Of a stretch of 64,000 bases of DNA, positions 53,170 through 63,189 are shown in pieces (position 1 is the stretch's first letter; every line of letters begins with the position of its first letter). The DNA lies in NCBI RefSeq assembly GCF_002846575.1, contig NZ_PJND01000007.1:496001-560000 (forward strand), read 5' to 3'. The DNA comes from Flavobacterium lindanitolerans (GTDB lineage: Bacteria > Bacteroidota > Bacteroidia > Flavobacteriales > Flavobacteriaceae). Under the pieces are notes generated by a model that worked only from the letters and a program-made list of their open reading frames with translations, ran no database searches and was not told the DNA's origin. The position numbers and the translations under genes were made by a program.

Positions 53170-54210
53170 TTATCCTCTCAATTTGTCACTAATGGTAGTA
53201 ATAACTTTTTCTACCGGAATGCTTCGCATGGCATCTTCATAGCCTTCTACTTTTTTATTGCCGTAAACAGAAGTAGGCAATAACGGATATTTTTCTCTAT
53301 CGGAAGTGAGCGCAGAGCTTAGTTCCTGATTAAAAGGTGAAAATCCGGCATAAGGATGTGTGGCTCCCCAAAGCGTAATTACTTTTATACCTAACATTGC
53401 GGCTATATGCGAATTGCCTGAATCCATTGAAAGCATTAGGTCGAGATTGGAAATTAGCTTTATTTCTTCTTCGAATTTTAACCTGCCTGCAACCGTAATT
53501 ACGTTTTCTTTTCCTTTAGCCAACTCGTTCAGTATTTCTGTTTCCTTATTTCCTCCTCCAAATAAAAACACTACATATTCCTGATTTTCAGAAAGCTTAT
53601 CAATAACTTCCTGAATCATATCCTGAGGATAAACTTTGGATTCATATTGCGCAAAAGGTGCTACTCCAATCCATTTTTTATTTTTTATTCCGGTAACATT
53701 TAAAATCTCCTGGGAAAGATTTGCTTTTTCAGGAAACACAGGATTTTCAAGATTGATTTCAAAACCCAGTTTTCTAAAAACTTCCTTATGTCTTTCAGTC
53801 ATTGGCTTTAACGGTTTAAAAACCTTATTTTCCGCCCGGGTCAAAGCTTTTTTTCCAGCCCTGTCCTTGTCTACAAAGGCTGTTTTTTTTCCGGCCAATG
53901 CAAAAAGCGTACGCACTATTTTGGAACGCAGCACATTATGCAGGTCGGCTACTGCATCAATACCCAATTTCTTCAAATCTTTATACAGACGCACCAGCCC
54001 TAAAAAGCCTTTATGTCTTTCTTTCAGGTCGATAGCGAAAAAGTCAAGGCTGGGAATTCCGTCAAAAAAAGGCTTGAAAAAAGGACGGGATACTACCGTT
54101 AGCCTTACATCCGGATATTGTTCAGCAAAGGCTCTCAATACAGGAACGGTCATGGCAACATCGCCCATCGCAGAAAGCCTAAAGACTAAAATGTGTTTGA
54201 TTTTTGACAT
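53170..54210 (-). CDS. Glycosyltransferase family 9 (heptosyltransferase-like)
   Basis: 346 residues. N-terminal VFRLSAMGDVAMTVPVLRAF is the GT9 opening; SLDFFAIDLKERHKG and the C-terminal LDLMLSMDSGNSHIAAMLGIKVITLWGATHP are diagnostic. It transfers a sugar (heptose or similar) in LPS core synthesis. DUF4254 is 265 bases upstream on the same strand, a typical flavobacterial pairing, with a small membrane protein gene between. Confidence 0.9.
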   Translation of the reverse strand: MSKIKHILVFRLSAMGDVAMTVPVLRAFAEQYPDVRLTVVSRPFFKPFFDGIPSLDFFAIDLKERHKGFLGLVRLYKDLKKLGIDAVADLHNVLRSKIVRTLFALAGKKTAFVDKDRAGKKALTRAENKVFKPLKPMTERHKEVFRKLGFEINLENPVFPEKANLSQEILNVTGIKNKKWIGVAPFAQYESKVYPQDMIQEVIDKLSENQEYVVFLFGGGNKETEILNELAKGKENVITVAGRLKFEEEIKLISNLDLMLSMDSGNSHIAAMLGIKVITLWGATHPYAGFSPFNQELSSALTSDREKYPLLPTSVYGNKKVEGYEDAMRSIPVEKVITTISDKLRG

Positions 54211-54222
54211 TGGTTATAAAAT

Positions 54223-54260
54223 AAAAAAGACTTTTATGAATTTTTCTCAAAAAAGTCTTT
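54223..54260 (-). terminator. Terminator between the 67-aa gene and GT9
   Basis: AAAGACTTTT (54226-54235) pairs with AAAAGTCTTT (54251-54260). T run on the minus strand follows the 67-aa gene. Confidence 0.6.
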
Positions 54261-54265
54261 CGTTA

Positions 54266-54469
54266 TTATTTTTGTCTCATTCCGCTCAGGCCTTTTCGAA
54301 TAAAGAAGACTCCAAACAAAGCAAGAACAATCAATTTTAATGGTTGGGATTGCTGTTCGGTTTCCAGAAAAAGCATTTCATACAAAACATAGAGAAATGC
54401 TAAAAAAGTCAGTCCATAAACAATCTTGAAAAATAACGGTTCCGAACTGATAAAATTCTTGTCCGCCAT
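54266..54469 (-). CDS. Small membrane protein, unknown
   Basis: 67 residues with two hydrophobic segments (FKIVYGLTFLAFLYVLYEMLF, then PLKLIVLALFGVFFIRKG). Starts 6 bases after the DUF4254 stop, so probably co-translated. No family recognised. Confidence 0.7.
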   Translation of the reverse strand: MADKNFISSEPLFFKIVYGLTFLAFLYVLYEMLFLETEQQSQPLKLIVLALFGVFFIRKGLSGMRQK

Positions 54470-54475
54470 TTGGTC

Positions 54476-55081
54476 TTATTTTTTGTTTTGGTACAAAACA
54501 GGGTTCAACTCATCGTCATTATACATCTTCATCTGCTTATAGACCTTCATGAACTTATCTCCTTTTTCAATGTCTGTAAGCAAATCGTCAATAGCCGTAG
54601 ACAAATCTGAACGCTGCTCCAAAAGTACATTCAATTTGGTCTGGCAAGCATTTCTATGCTCTTGTGTAGCATCTTCACGCGTAGCTTCTTCGTTCATGTG
54701 ATAAATCTTCAATGCCAGGATTGACAATCTGTCAAATGCCCATGCCGGACTTTCAGAGTTTATCTTCGCATTGTCTTTTACTTTAACACCGCTGTATTTT
54801 TTCAGGAAATAACTGTCGATATATTCTACCATATCTGTTCTTTCCTGGTTTGAAGCATCAATTCTTCTTTTCAGTTTCAAAGCTGCAACAGGGTCGATGT
54901 TGGGGTCACGGATTATATCTTCTAAATGCCATTGCACTGTATCTATCCAGTTTTTCAAGTACAACAAATGTTCAAATGTGTCATTTGAATACGGATTGTT
55001 AATTGGCTGGTCTACATTATCATATTTATGATAATCCTTAATGCTCTGTTCGAATACGGAATAGGCTAGTTTTGAAAACAT
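54476..55081 (-). CDS. DUF4254 family protein
   Basis: 201 residues from ATG 55081 (MFSKLAYSVFEQSIKDYH is the usual start). All-helical, with conserved NPYSNDTFEHLLYLKNWIDTVQWHLEDIIRDPNI and SPAWAFDRLSILALKIYHMNEEATRED. Cytosolic. The family is found beside GT9 genes in Bacteroidota, which hints at LPS assembly, but its biochemistry is unknown. Confidence 0.88.
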   Translation of the reverse strand: MFSKLAYSVFEQSIKDYHKYDNVDQPINNPYSNDTFEHLLYLKNWIDTVQWHLEDIIRDPNIDPVAALKLKRRIDASNQERTDMVEYIDSYFLKKYSGVKVKDNAKINSESPAWAFDRLSILALKIYHMNEEATREDATQEHRNACQTKLNVLLEQRSDLSTAIDDLLTDIEKGDKFMKVYKQMKMYNDDELNPVLYQNKK

Positions 55082-55146
55082 ATTTTTACAATTAAAATAC
55101 AAATATACTTTTTATACCTTTATGGCAGGGAAAAATTTTAGAAAGC

Positions 55147-55170
55147 AGACTTTAGACTTTAGACTTTAGA
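55147..55170. repeat. Heptanucleotide tandem repeat, unit AGACTTT
   Basis: Three exact AGACTTT units (55147-55167) and a decaying tail (AGATTGC, AGAACTC ...), in the spacer upstream of upp. Another weak period (AACTTAG words) follows to about 55220. Confidence 0.75.
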
Positions 55171-55227
55171 TTGCAGAACTCATAGCTTAGGAACTTAGTA
55201 CCTCAAAAACTTAGAAACTTAAAAAAC

Positions 55228-55881
55228 ATGCAAATACATTACTTATCAGAAGCCAACAGCGTTTTAAACCATTTCTTAGGACAAATCCGCAATGTAAACG
55301 TACAGAAAGACAGTATGCGTTTTCGCAGGAATATTGAACGTATTGGTGAAATAATGTCGTATGAGCTCAGCAAAAATCTTCATTATAAGGATGTCGAAAT
55401 CCAAACGCCTCTTGGTATTAAAAAAACCACTGAAATTCAGGATGATTTGGTTTTATGTTCCATATTGCGTGCCGGATTACCCCTGCATTTGGGTTTCCTG
55501 AATTATTTTGATAGTGCTGAAAACGGATTTGTATCTGCCTACCGCCATCATTATAATAATGATGATTCTTTTGAAATCAAGGTAGAATATCAGGCCGTTC
55601 CTAGCATTGAAAACAAGAACCTTTTACTCATAGACCCAATGTTAGCTACAGGCCAATCTATGGTGGCTGTCTTTAATAAATTGATGGAAAAAGGAACCCC
55701 AAAAGAGGTCCATATTGCTGTAGTAATTGCCGTACCGGAAGGGATTTCCTATTTGCAGGAACATCTTCCCGATTATTGCCATCTTTGGGTAGCCACTCTT
55801 GATGAAAGGCTGAATGAGAAAAATTATATTGTTCCCGGTTTAGGAGATGCCGGCGATCTGGCCTATGGCAATAAGCTATAA
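55228..55881 (+). CDS. upp: Uracil phosphoribosyltransferase
   Basis: 217 residues. It makes UMP from uracil and PRPP. The PRPP loop is LLIDPMLATGQSM near residue 132; the uracil-binding C-terminal block reads YIVPGLGDAGDLAYG. It is preceded by heptanucleotide repeats and its stop overlaps the end of the DUF6427 gene by 6 bases (converging genes without a terminator). Confidence 0.97.
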   Translation: MQIHYLSEANSVLNHFLGQIRNVNVQKDSMRFRRNIERIGEIMSYELSKNLHYKDVEIQTPLGIKKTTEIQDDLVLCSILRAGLPLHLGFLNYFDSAENGFVSAYRHHYNNDDSFEIKVEYQAVPSIENKNLLLIDPMLATGQSMVAVFNKLMEKGTPKEVHIAVVIAVPEGISYLQEHLPDYCHLWVATLDERLNEKNYIVPGLGDAGDLAYGNKL

Positions 55882-56805
55882 TTGCGAAAAAAACGTCAAC
55901 AGACTACAGCCCACAATCACATAAACAAAGGTTTCTTTTAGCCAGTTGATTTGCATCGACTCAATATAATTGGTTGCCATGATAGCTACCGGAGCAAAAG
56001 TATATACAAGCAAGCTATTATTTTTATTGGAAGAAATCAGAAAAACAACAGCACCAAGACAAAACGCAACAATTATCTTTTTGTAAGAGGATTGCATGTT
56101 TAACGGTTTGTTTGGCAGTGTCAATGCCTGTGTTATAAAAAAGAAAGCTGCCGAAACCACATAAAGTGAAAGCGCAAAATTTTGATAGTTGTTGGTAAAG
56201 TAATTAAAATTAAAATCAATTAAGGCGCTATCAACTACTGTCTCAATTAGGCTTCTGTCAAAAATCAGCGCATACATCAGAGTGATGATTCCAACTGCAA
56301 AAAAGGAAATAAATGGCAATATCCAGTTTCTGTAATCTCTGGAAACGTGGAAAAGAATCGATACGAAAACAATCAGGATAAACAGAATACTCCAGAAGTG
56401 AAAAATGGCCGCGATAAAAATCCAAAGCGAAGCATCAAATATTTTTTCTTTTGGTGTGAGTAGCGATTGCAATGAAATCAGCCTGCGTAGTGCCAAAAGT
56501 ATAAAGAAGTTGGAAATAATCAGGTTTACGTTGATTAATGTTGTTGGAAATAAAATCAGAAAAGAGAAGAAAAAAAGAAACGTATAGCTATTGTCCTTGC
56601 TTAATCCGTTCTTTTTGGTCACGAAATTTACAATAAAAAGAGACCCTACTAAAAGTAGCAGCAGACCTATGCAGGACAGAACTCCTTCGGCAGAATCTAC
56701 CCGTTCAGGAAATTTTTGAAGGTATAAAAAATAGCATACAACTAACAGCGTTGAAATAATTATATAATTTAACGGCCTAGATTTGCTAAAAATGCTTGTA
56801 ATCAT
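55876..56805 (-). CDS. DUF6427 membrane protein
   Basis: 309 residues with about eight to nine membrane helices; MITSIFSKSRPLNYIIISTLL and TPKEKIFDASLWIFIAAIFHFWSILFILIVF match the flavobacterial DUF6427. Possibly a polysaccharide polymerase-like protein, by its aromatic-rich hydrophobic plan; unsure. Diverges from the DUF6341 gene. Confidence 0.8.
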   Translation of the reverse strand: MITSIFSKSRPLNYIIISTLLVVCYFLYLQKFPERVDSAEGVLSCIGLLLLLVGSLFIVNFVTKKNGLSKDNSYTFLFFFSFLILFPTTLINVNLIISNFFILLALRRLISLQSLLTPKEKIFDASLWIFIAAIFHFWSILFILIVFVSILFHVSRDYRNWILPFISFFAVGIITLMYALIFDRSLIETVVDSALIDFNFNYFTNNYQNFALSLYVVSAAFFFITQALTLPNKPLNMQSSYKKIIVAFCLGAVVFLISSNKNNSLLVYTFAPVAIMATNYIESMQINWLKETFVYVIVGCSLLTFFSQL

Positions 56806-56825
56806 GAGGATATTTTATACTTTTG
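56796..56825 (+). promoter_or_regulatory. Promoter of the DUF6341 gene
   Basis: TTG (56796-56798), 19-nt spacer, TACTTTTG (56818-56825): a full Bacteroidota promoter. It overlaps the first codons of the divergent DUF6427 gene. The leader would be about 90 bases. Confidence 0.65.
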
Positions 56826-56920
56826 CAGTGTAAAGATACTACTTGTTCTAAAATGAACTATGATAAAGTTGATCTCTACAGAAATTTTAGAAGTTCATAA
56901 AATAAAACATAACAAACGAT

Positions 56921-57151
56921 ATGAAATCATTTTTCGAAGGAATACAATATTTATTCGTAGACATTTTATTCAAACCGCTTGATTTTTTCAGAGAATTAGA
57001 ATTGAAAAACTGGTGGGCTGCCAACACACTGAACTGGATTTTTATGATTATCTGTGCTGTGGCAATTGTTTATTGGATCAAGCAATTAAAATTGCACAAA
57101 GCCAACAACGACGAGTTCCAGGATACTACAGCTCATTCTTTCTTAGAGTAG
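56921..57151 (+). CDS. DUF6341 small membrane protein
   Basis: 76 residues: SFFEGIQYLFVDILFKPLDFFRELELKNWWAANTLNWIFMIICAVAIVYWIKQLKLH is nearly the whole protein. One to two membrane helices. It matches the flavobacterial DUF6341 family, always near DUF6427 and upp/purD. Function unknown. Confidence 0.8.
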   Translation: MKSFFEGIQYLFVDILFKPLDFFRELELKNWWAANTLNWIFMIICAVAIVYWIKQLKLHKANNDEFQDTTAHSFLE

Positions 57152-57168
57152 GCTATTCTAAATAAAAC

Positions 57169-57203
57169 AAAAAACCGGGAATATATACTTCCCGGTTTTT
57201 TTT
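57169..57203. terminator. Bidirectional terminator before purD
   Basis: AAAACCGGGAA (57171-57181) pairs with TTCCCGGTTTT (57189-57199), 7-nt loop, with A and T runs on both sides. It ends the DUF6341 and purD units. Confidence 0.85.
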
Positions 57204-57208
57204 GTTGA

Positions 57209-58480
57209 TTATAGGTCAAACCCGATATCTTTTCTGAAATACATATTATCAAAATTCAGTTTTCCAATATTATGATATGATTTTTGGATAGCTTCTTTAA
57301 AATTATCACCATAAGATGTCACTGCCAGCACTCTTCCTCCATTAGTCACTATCTGCCCATCCGCCATTTTGGTTCCGGCATGGAAAACAATAGAATCTGA
57401 AACGAATTCGATTCCGGAAATAACTTTCCCTTTTTCATAATCTTCCGGATAGCCGCCTGAAACGACCATTATGGTCGTCGCGCTTCGGGGATCTATTTCT
57501 AAAGTAGCCTGGTCTAATTTTTCATTGGCAACAGCTAAAAACAGTTCAACCAAATCTGACTTTAATCTTGGTATGACAACTTCAGTTTCCGGGTCGCCCA
57601 TCCTAACGTTGTACTCAATAACCATTGGCTCATTCTTCACATTAATCAGCCCTATGAATATAAATCCTTTGTACTCTATTCCATCCTTTTGCAATCCGGC
57701 AATAGTTGGCTTTACGATTCGGCTTTCAATTTTTTCCAATAATACGGAATCGGCAAAAGGAACAGGTGAAACGGCTCCCATTCCTCCGGTATTCAAACCC
57801 GTATCGCCTTCTCCAATTCTTTTATAATCTTTAGCAGTTGGAAGTATCTTGTAGTTTTTGCCGTCCGTTAAAACAAAACAGCTCAATTCAATACCGTCTA
57901 AAAATTCTTCGATTACAACTTTGGAGCTTGCCTGACCAAATTTTTCACCAACAAGCATATTGGCTAATTCTGTTTTGGCTTCTTCCAAATCCTGAATAAT
58001 CAGAACGCCTTTACCAGCTGCCAATCCATCTGCTTTCAAAACATAAGGAGGCTCAAGTGTTTCCAGAAATTGCTGTCCTTTTTCTAAGGTTTCTTTAGTA
58101 AAACTTCCATAAGCAGCGGTTGGAATACTATTCTTTACCAGAAATTCTTTTGCAAACTCCTTACTTCCTTCCAATTGCGCTCCAACTTTTGACGGACCAA
58201 TAACGGGAATGTGTTTCAGGCTTTCGTCATTTTTAAAGAAATCATAAATTCCGGCAACCAAAGGGTCTTCCGGTCCTACAACAACCATGTCAATTTTTTC
58301 CTGGTTGGCGAAGTTTTTTATGGCTGCAAAATCGGTTGGACTGATATTGATGTTTTTTGCAATTGTTTCTGTACCAGCATTTCCTGGTGCTACAAATAAT
58401 TTTGAGCATTTTGTGCTCTGCAATATTTTCCAGGCCAAAGCATGTTCTCTTCCGCCAGAACCTAATAATAAAATTGTCAT
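57209..58480 (-). CDS. purD: Phosphoribosylamine-glycine ligase
   Basis: 423 residues. It joins glycine to phosphoribosylamine, ATP-dependent, in purine synthesis. MTILLLGSGGREHALAWKI starts the N domain; the ATP-grasp domain has VLKADGLAAGKGVLI and VIEYNVRMGDPETEVV. A TAATTTTG box (58515-58508) on its strand lies 27 bases upstream. Confidence 0.97.
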   Translation of the reverse strand: MTILLLGSGGREHALAWKILQSTKCSKLFVAPGNAGTETIAKNINISPTDFAAIKNFANQEKIDMVVVGPEDPLVAGIYDFFKNDESLKHIPVIGPSKVGAQLEGSKEFAKEFLVKNSIPTAAYGSFTKETLEKGQQFLETLEPPYVLKADGLAAGKGVLIIQDLEEAKTELANMLVGEKFGQASSKVVIEEFLDGIELSCFVLTDGKNYKILPTAKDYKRIGEGDTGLNTGGMGAVSPVPFADSVLLEKIESRIVKPTIAGLQKDGIEYKGFIFIGLINVKNEPMVIEYNVRMGDPETEVVIPRLKSDLVELFLAVANEKLDQATLEIDPRSATTIMVVSGGYPEDYEKGKVISGIEFVSDSIVFHAGTKMADGQIVTNGGRVLAVTSYGDNFKEAIQKSYHNIGKLNFDNMYFRKDIGFDL

Positions 58481-58571
58481 TGTTGTGTTGTTTGTTTAAT
58501 TAAGTGCCAAAATTAATTGCTTTTGAAGATAAAAAATAATTAATTTACTAAAAACTATCAACTTTCAGGCT

Positions 58572-59888
58572 GTGTTTAAACTTTTTGACTTTTCCTTAAA
58601 AATTAGCGGCTTTCCCATAGATGAAGCCCGATTGGAATTTGACAATATTCTTGAAATTCCGGAAGCGAGTTATGAGAGTTATATTCTTGGGAAAAGAAAG
58701 CAGATTGTTGATTACCACCTGAAAAACAATTCTTTTTATCGCCAATTGGCCTTAGGAAAGACTTCTGAAGATTGGAACGCTTTGCCTGTTCTTACCAAAA
58801 AGGAACTGCAACAGCCTTTAGATTTGAGACTTTCCCAAGGTTTAACTGCTAAAAATGTATTTGTAAACAAGACTTCCGGTTCCAGTGGCGACCCATTTAT
58901 TTTTGCGAAAGATAATTATTCGCATGCTATGACCTGGGCATCAAATATGTACCGATTTGGGTGGTATGGAATTGATTTTAACAGCTCGTATCAGGCACGA
59001 TTCTATGGTATCCCGTTAGATTTTATAGGAAATAAAAAGGAGCGTCTCAAGGATTTTTTAGGACATAGATTCCGTTTCCCGATTTTTGATTTGTCTGATC
59101 CGGTTCTGGAAAAATTTTTAGGTCATTTTAAACGCAAAAAGTTTGACTATATCAACGGATATACAAGTTCTATTGTACTATTTGCAAAATATCTGGAGCG
59201 TAAAAATCTTATTCTCAAAAACATTTGTCCTACTCTAAAAGTATGTATTGTTACTTCAGAAATGTTATTTGAAAAGGATAAAAAACTAATGGAAAAACAG
59301 TTTGGAGTGCGTGTTGTTAATGAATACGGTGCTTCAGAATTGGACCTGATTGCTTTTGAAAATCAAAAAGGAGAATGGCAGGTCAATGCGGAAACCTTAT
59401 TTGTTGAGATTTTGGATGATGACGGACAACCGGTTCCGCATGGTACGCAAGGCCGGGTAGTAATTACTTCATTATATAACAAGGCACATCCTTTTATCCG
59501 TTATGATATTGGTGATATTGGTATACTTGATGAGAAAAGTACGTTCAAAAAACCGATTCTAAAACAATTGACCGGACGGACAAATGATGTAGCCGTGCTG
59601 CCAAGTGGTAAAAAAGCACCGGGATTGACTTTTTATTATATTACAAAAAGCATAATCGAGGACGATGGAAACGTCAAAGAGTTTATCATAAAACAGACTT
59701 CTATCGATTCTTTTGAAGTTGACTATGTAAGCGAAACAGAACTGACATTAGAACAGATTGCCAAAATTGAAGATGCCATTTCCTTGTACCTAGAACCGAA
59801 CTTAAAATTCACATTCCTCCGAAAATCTTCTTTAGCCCGAACTAATCGCGGTAAGCTTAAACAATTCCAATCATTACTCAGGTCTTGA
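58572..59888 (+). CDS. CapK/PaaK-like adenylate-forming enzyme
   Basis: 438 residues with a GTG start. KTSGSSGDPF is the AMP-binding P-loop of the PaaK/CapK family; NEYGASELDLIAFE and VVITSLYNKAHPFIRYDIGDIG complete the core. In exopolysaccharide loci these CapK-like enzymes activate a carboxylate for polymer decoration; it is not likely a phenylacetate degrader, since no paa genes are present. It converges with the GT2 gene, overlapping it by 15 bases. Confidence 0.88.
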   Translation: MFKLFDFSLKISGFPIDEARLEFDNILEIPEASYESYILGKRKQIVDYHLKNNSFYRQLALGKTSEDWNALPVLTKKELQQPLDLRLSQGLTAKNVFVNKTSGSSGDPFIFAKDNYSHAMTWASNMYRFGWYGIDFNSSYQARFYGIPLDFIGNKKERLKDFLGHRFRFPIFDLSDPVLEKFLGHFKRKKFDYINGYTSSIVLFAKYLERKNLILKNICPTLKVCIVTSEMLFEKDKKLMEKQFGVRVVNEYGASELDLIAFENQKGEWQVNAETLFVEILDDDGQPVPHGTQGRVVITSLYNKAHPFIRYDIGDIGILDEKSTFKKPILKQLTGRTNDVAVLPSGKKAPGLTFYYITKSIIEDDGNVKEFIIKQTSIDSFEVDYVSETELTLEQIAKIEDAISLYLEPNLKFTFLRKSSLARTNRGKLKQFQSLLRS

Positions 59889-60650
59889 TTTTTTCACATA
59901 CTTTGGTTTGATGAAAAAATGGGTAAATAAAAATCCAATCATGCAGATTACTGACCCAATAATACTTTTGTGATGAAAATCCCTGTAAACTTTGTAATTG
60001 TGCCTTAAAAGCACTGTTTTGGATGCAGAAATGGAATTTTCACGAATTCTGTAAATCGCCAGGCTTTCCGGGACGGGTTCCGCGGTTTTTATTTTTTTGA
60101 GTATGTTGAGCCACATCATCCAGTCCTGACGTTTCCGCGCTGAAGAAATGGCTATTTTTCCAAAAAAATTCACATCATAAATTCCTGTCAGATTTCCCAC
60201 CCAATTGCTCCAGAACAATTGACGATAGGTTAGTTTTTGTGGTGCCTGGATAATTTTTCCCAATGCTTTTCCACTTTCATCAATACATTCGTAATACGAA
60301 AAGGTAAAAGGCTGGTTTTTTGAGGTCATAAATTCAACCTGCTTTTGAAGCTTTTCCGGTTTCCACAGGTCGTCAGAATCCAAAAAAGAAATATACCTGC
60401 CCTTTGCTAAAGTAATTGCCTTATTTCTGGCAACTCCGGTTCCTGAGTTTTGATCCAATTGATATAATTGAATCCTGCTATCGGTAAGGAATTCTTTTAT
60501 TATGGAAACCGTGTCGTCTGTTGATCCGTCGTCGACAATAATCATTTCCCAATCCTGATAGGTTTGGTTTTTAATCGATTGTATCGTATCAGAAATAAAT
60601 TTTTCGGAATTGAAAGAGGGTGTAATAATGGAAACCAGATGCCCTTTCAT
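59874..60650 (-). CDS. Family 2 glycosyltransferase
   Basis: 258 residues. The GT-A fold opens with SIITPSFNSEKFISDTIQSI; the nucleotide and metal motifs are VDDGSTDD and SFLDSDDLW (DxD). A single C-terminal hydrophobic stretch (about 225-245) suggests membrane association. It transfers a sugar in polysaccharide synthesis. It sits 2 bases after the WcaJ-like gene. Confidence 0.9.
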   Translation of the reverse strand: MKGHLVSIITPSFNSEKFISDTIQSIKNQTYQDWEMIIVDDGSTDDTVSIIKEFLTDSRIQLYQLDQNSGTGVARNKAITLAKGRYISFLDSDDLWKPEKLQKQVEFMTSKNQPFTFSYYECIDESGKALGKIIQAPQKLTYRQLFWSNWVGNLTGIYDVNFFGKIAISSARKRQDWMMWLNILKKIKTAEPVPESLAIYRIRENSISASKTVLLRHNYKVYRDFHHKSIIGSVICMIGFLFTHFFIKPKYVKKSRPE

Positions 60651-60652
60651 TG

Positions 60653-62005
60653 TTAATAGGCTTTTTCTTCTCCTTTGATAGCATTGATTACTGTGAGGAA
60701 AATGATTTTGATATCCAATAACAACGACCAGTTTTCAAGATAGAAAATATCAAATTTTACACGATAAATAATATCCTTATCGCTTTCGACTTCACCCCTG
60801 AAGCCCTTAGTTTGTGCCAAACCTGTAATGCCCGGCTTGATAAAGTGGCGCACCATAAACTTGTCAATCCTTCTGGCATACATTTCTGTATGGCTCACCA
60901 TATGAGGTCTTGGTCCTACAACAGACATATCGCCTAATAAAACATTGAAGAATTGAGGTAATTCGTCAATACTGGTTTTTCTTATGAATTTACCAACTTT
61001 TGTAATTCTAGGATCGTTTTTAGAAACCTGATATAAATCTGCTATTTCATTCAGTCTCATTGAACGGAATTTATAACAGTAGAATTCTTTATAGTTCAAT
61101 CCGTTTCTCTTTTGTTTGAAGAAAACGCTTCCTTTTGATTCAAGCCTTATAAGGAGCGCCAGTATTGGAATTAACCAGGAAAGAATCCCCACAATAATTA
61201 ATAAAGAAAAAACGATATCAAATATTCGTTTTATTATTTTATTGGCTACTTCATCCAAAGGTATATTTCTTAATGAAATAATTGGAATATAGTCATAATA
61301 ATCAAAGATTAGGTTTCTGGCCAGAATCTCTTTATTATCCGGAAGAAACTTCAATATTTTTAGGTTATTATCCGTAAAATCAATAAACCTGTTTAAATCG
61401 GCATTTGATAAATCCGACAGAGAACAATAGATTTCATCAATTTTGTTCTCCAGAACAAACTTAAAACATTCGTCTATCTGTTCTTTTTTATTTGGAGTCA
61501 ATGTAAATACCTTTTCCAATTTATATCCATAATCCGGATTTTCATTAAAAAAATCTCCTAATTGGATGGTGCTTTTTCCATTTCCAACAATAACTACTCT
61601 TCTAAAATTCCCTCCAAAAACAACTCTGAATCTTCGTAATGAAAAATAGATGAAAAACTTGGCAAGACTGACTAGGATAAGTGAAAACGAAACGAATTCG
61701 ATCATTTTCGAAGGTTCGGAAAATTTGAGGTAAAATCCGATAAATGCAAAATTGATGAGCAGGAAGAATAAATATTGCTTTAAGATATTGCTGAAAATCT
61801 CAATAACTTTGGTATAACGGTAGACTTCATAGAAACCAATATTCCAGGCAATGATTAGCCAGGAAATAGAAATGAAAAAATGATATCCTAACAGGTTTAG
61901 TGTTTCCGGCAATAGAAAATTGGCTAGGATATTGATGATAATCAAATCCAGCACATATGAAAATGGCCTTATATAGCCAGAATATCTTCCAGTTTTTTTG
62001 CGCAC
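60653..62005 (-). CDS. WcaJ-like undecaprenyl-phosphate sugar phosphotransferase
   Basis: 450 residues. Four N-terminal membrane helices (about 15-125), a Rossmann-like middle, one more helix near 265, then the bacterial sugar transferase domain: FFKQKRNGLNYKEFYCYKFRSM, KVGKFIRKTSIDELPQFFNVLLGDMSVVGPRPHM. It attaches the first sugar phosphate to undecaprenyl phosphate. One base from the UXS gene. Confidence 0.93.
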   Translation of the reverse strand: MRKKTGRYSGYIRPFSYVLDLIIINILANFLLPETLNLLGYHFFISISWLIIAWNIGFYEVYRYTKVIEIFSNILKQYLFFLLINFAFIGFYLKFSEPSKMIEFVSFSLILVSLAKFFIYFSLRRFRVVFGGNFRRVVIVGNGKSTIQLGDFFNENPDYGYKLEKVFTLTPNKKEQIDECFKFVLENKIDEIYCSLSDLSNADLNRFIDFTDNNLKILKFLPDNKEILARNLIFDYYDYIPIISLRNIPLDEVANKIIKRIFDIVFSLLIIVGILSWLIPILALLIRLESKGSVFFKQKRNGLNYKEFYCYKFRSMRLNEIADLYQVSKNDPRITKVGKFIRKTSIDELPQFFNVLLGDMSVVGPRPHMVSHTEMYARRIDKFMVRHFIKPGITGLAQTKGFRGEVESDKDIIYRVKFDIFYLENWSLLLDIKIIFLTVINAIKGEEKAY

Positions 62006-62989
62006 TTAAAAAATATATTTTGAGAAATCTTTATGCTCTTCCTTCAACAATTCTTCCGATGATAAAGATTTAAAATATTCATAGGTTATTCTCATTCCTT
62101 CTGATCTCGATACTTTAGGCTCCCAACCCAAAAGTTCTTTTGCTTTTGTAATATCCGGCTGTCTTTGAAGCGGATCATTTATCGGTAAAGGACGATATAC
62201 TACCTTTTGATTTGTTCCTGTTAAATTGATAATTTCTTCCGCAAAATCCTTAATTGTTATTTCATCCGGATTACCAATATTTACAGGATATATATAATCT
62301 GAATGCAATAATCTGAAAATTCCTTCTACCTGGTCGTCAACATAACAAAAAGATCTCGTCTGCATTCCGTCACCAAATATAGTCAAATCCTCGCCTCTAA
62401 GCGCCTGACCTATAAAAGCGGGAATTACCCTTCCGTCATTTAATCGCATTCTTGGCCCATAGGTATTGAAAATCCTGACAATTCTGGTTTCAACGCCATG
62501 AAAAGTATGGTAGGCCATGGTTATGGATTCCTGAAAACGTTTGGCTTCATCATAAACTCCTCTTGGTCCTATAGTATTTACGTTTCCATAATATTCTTCG
62601 GTTTGCGGATGAATTAATGGATCTCCATACACCTCAGATGTAGATGCTATTAATATTCTTGATTTTTTTACTCTCGCCAATCCCAGAAGATTGTGAGTTC
62701 CCAGAGATCCAACTTTTAGTGTCTGTATAGGGATTTTGAGATAGTCTATTGGGCTGGCTGGCGATGCAAAATGTAATATATAATCTAATCTGCCCGGTAT
62801 ATGAACAAACTTGGTTATATCGTGGTGGTAAAATTCGAAATTTTCAAGTTTGAATAAATGTTCAATATTCTTTAAATCACCCGTAATAAGATTGTCCATT
62901 CCAATTACAAAATAACCTTCTTTTAAGAAACGATCACACAAATGGGATCCTAAGAACCCTGCCGCTCCGGTTATTAATATTCTTTTCAT
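62006..62989 (-). CDS. UDP-glucuronate decarboxylase (UDP-xylose synthase)
   Basis: 327 residues. Extended SDR fold: [11 protein letters not shown] (NAD), [16 protein letters not shown], catalytic YDEAK, and [43 protein letters not shown] are typical of UXS enzymes. It makes UDP-xylose, so xylose is probably in the polymer. First of the three leftward genes; 200 bases of very AT-rich spacer (62990-63189), in which I see nothing, separate it from GT4. Confidence 0.92.
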   Translation of the reverse strand: MKRILITGAAGFLGSHLCDRFLKEGYFVIGMDNLITGDLKNIEHLFKLENFEFYHHDITKFVHIPGRLDYILHFASPASPIDYLKIPIQTLKVGSLGTHNLLGLARVKKSRILIASTSEVYGDPLIHPQTEEYYGNVNTIGPRGVYDEAKRFQESITMAYHTFHGVETRIVRIFNTYGPRMRLNDGRVIPAFIGQALRGEDLTIFGDGMQTRSFCYVDDQVEGIFRLLHSDYIYPVNIGNPDEITIKDFAEEIINLTGTNQKVVYRPLPINDPLQRQPDITKAKELLGWEPKVSRSEGMRITYEYFKSLSSEELLKEEHKDFSKYIF

Positions 62990-63189
62990 GCCAGATTAAT
63001 CTTTTAATTGTGAAATTTTCATGGAAAAACTATTTGATTTAGCCACAAAAATAAATGTTCCCAAAAATAGGATTATCATTTACAACAAAAAACTATAATC
63101 GTTAATATTTAAAAAAAAATAATTTATACAATAAAAAACAAAGACATGAAAAGTAAGTTTATTTTGACGATTTTTCACCTAAAAAACAA

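Noticed and set aside
53636..54340. 234-codon plus-strand frame
   Set aside because: Antisense to the GT9 gene, which has clear motifs; no domain in this frame.
58572..59888. Phenylacetate-CoA ligase for aromatic degradation
   Set aside because: Neighbours are polysaccharide genes and no other paa genes occur; CapK-like role preferred.
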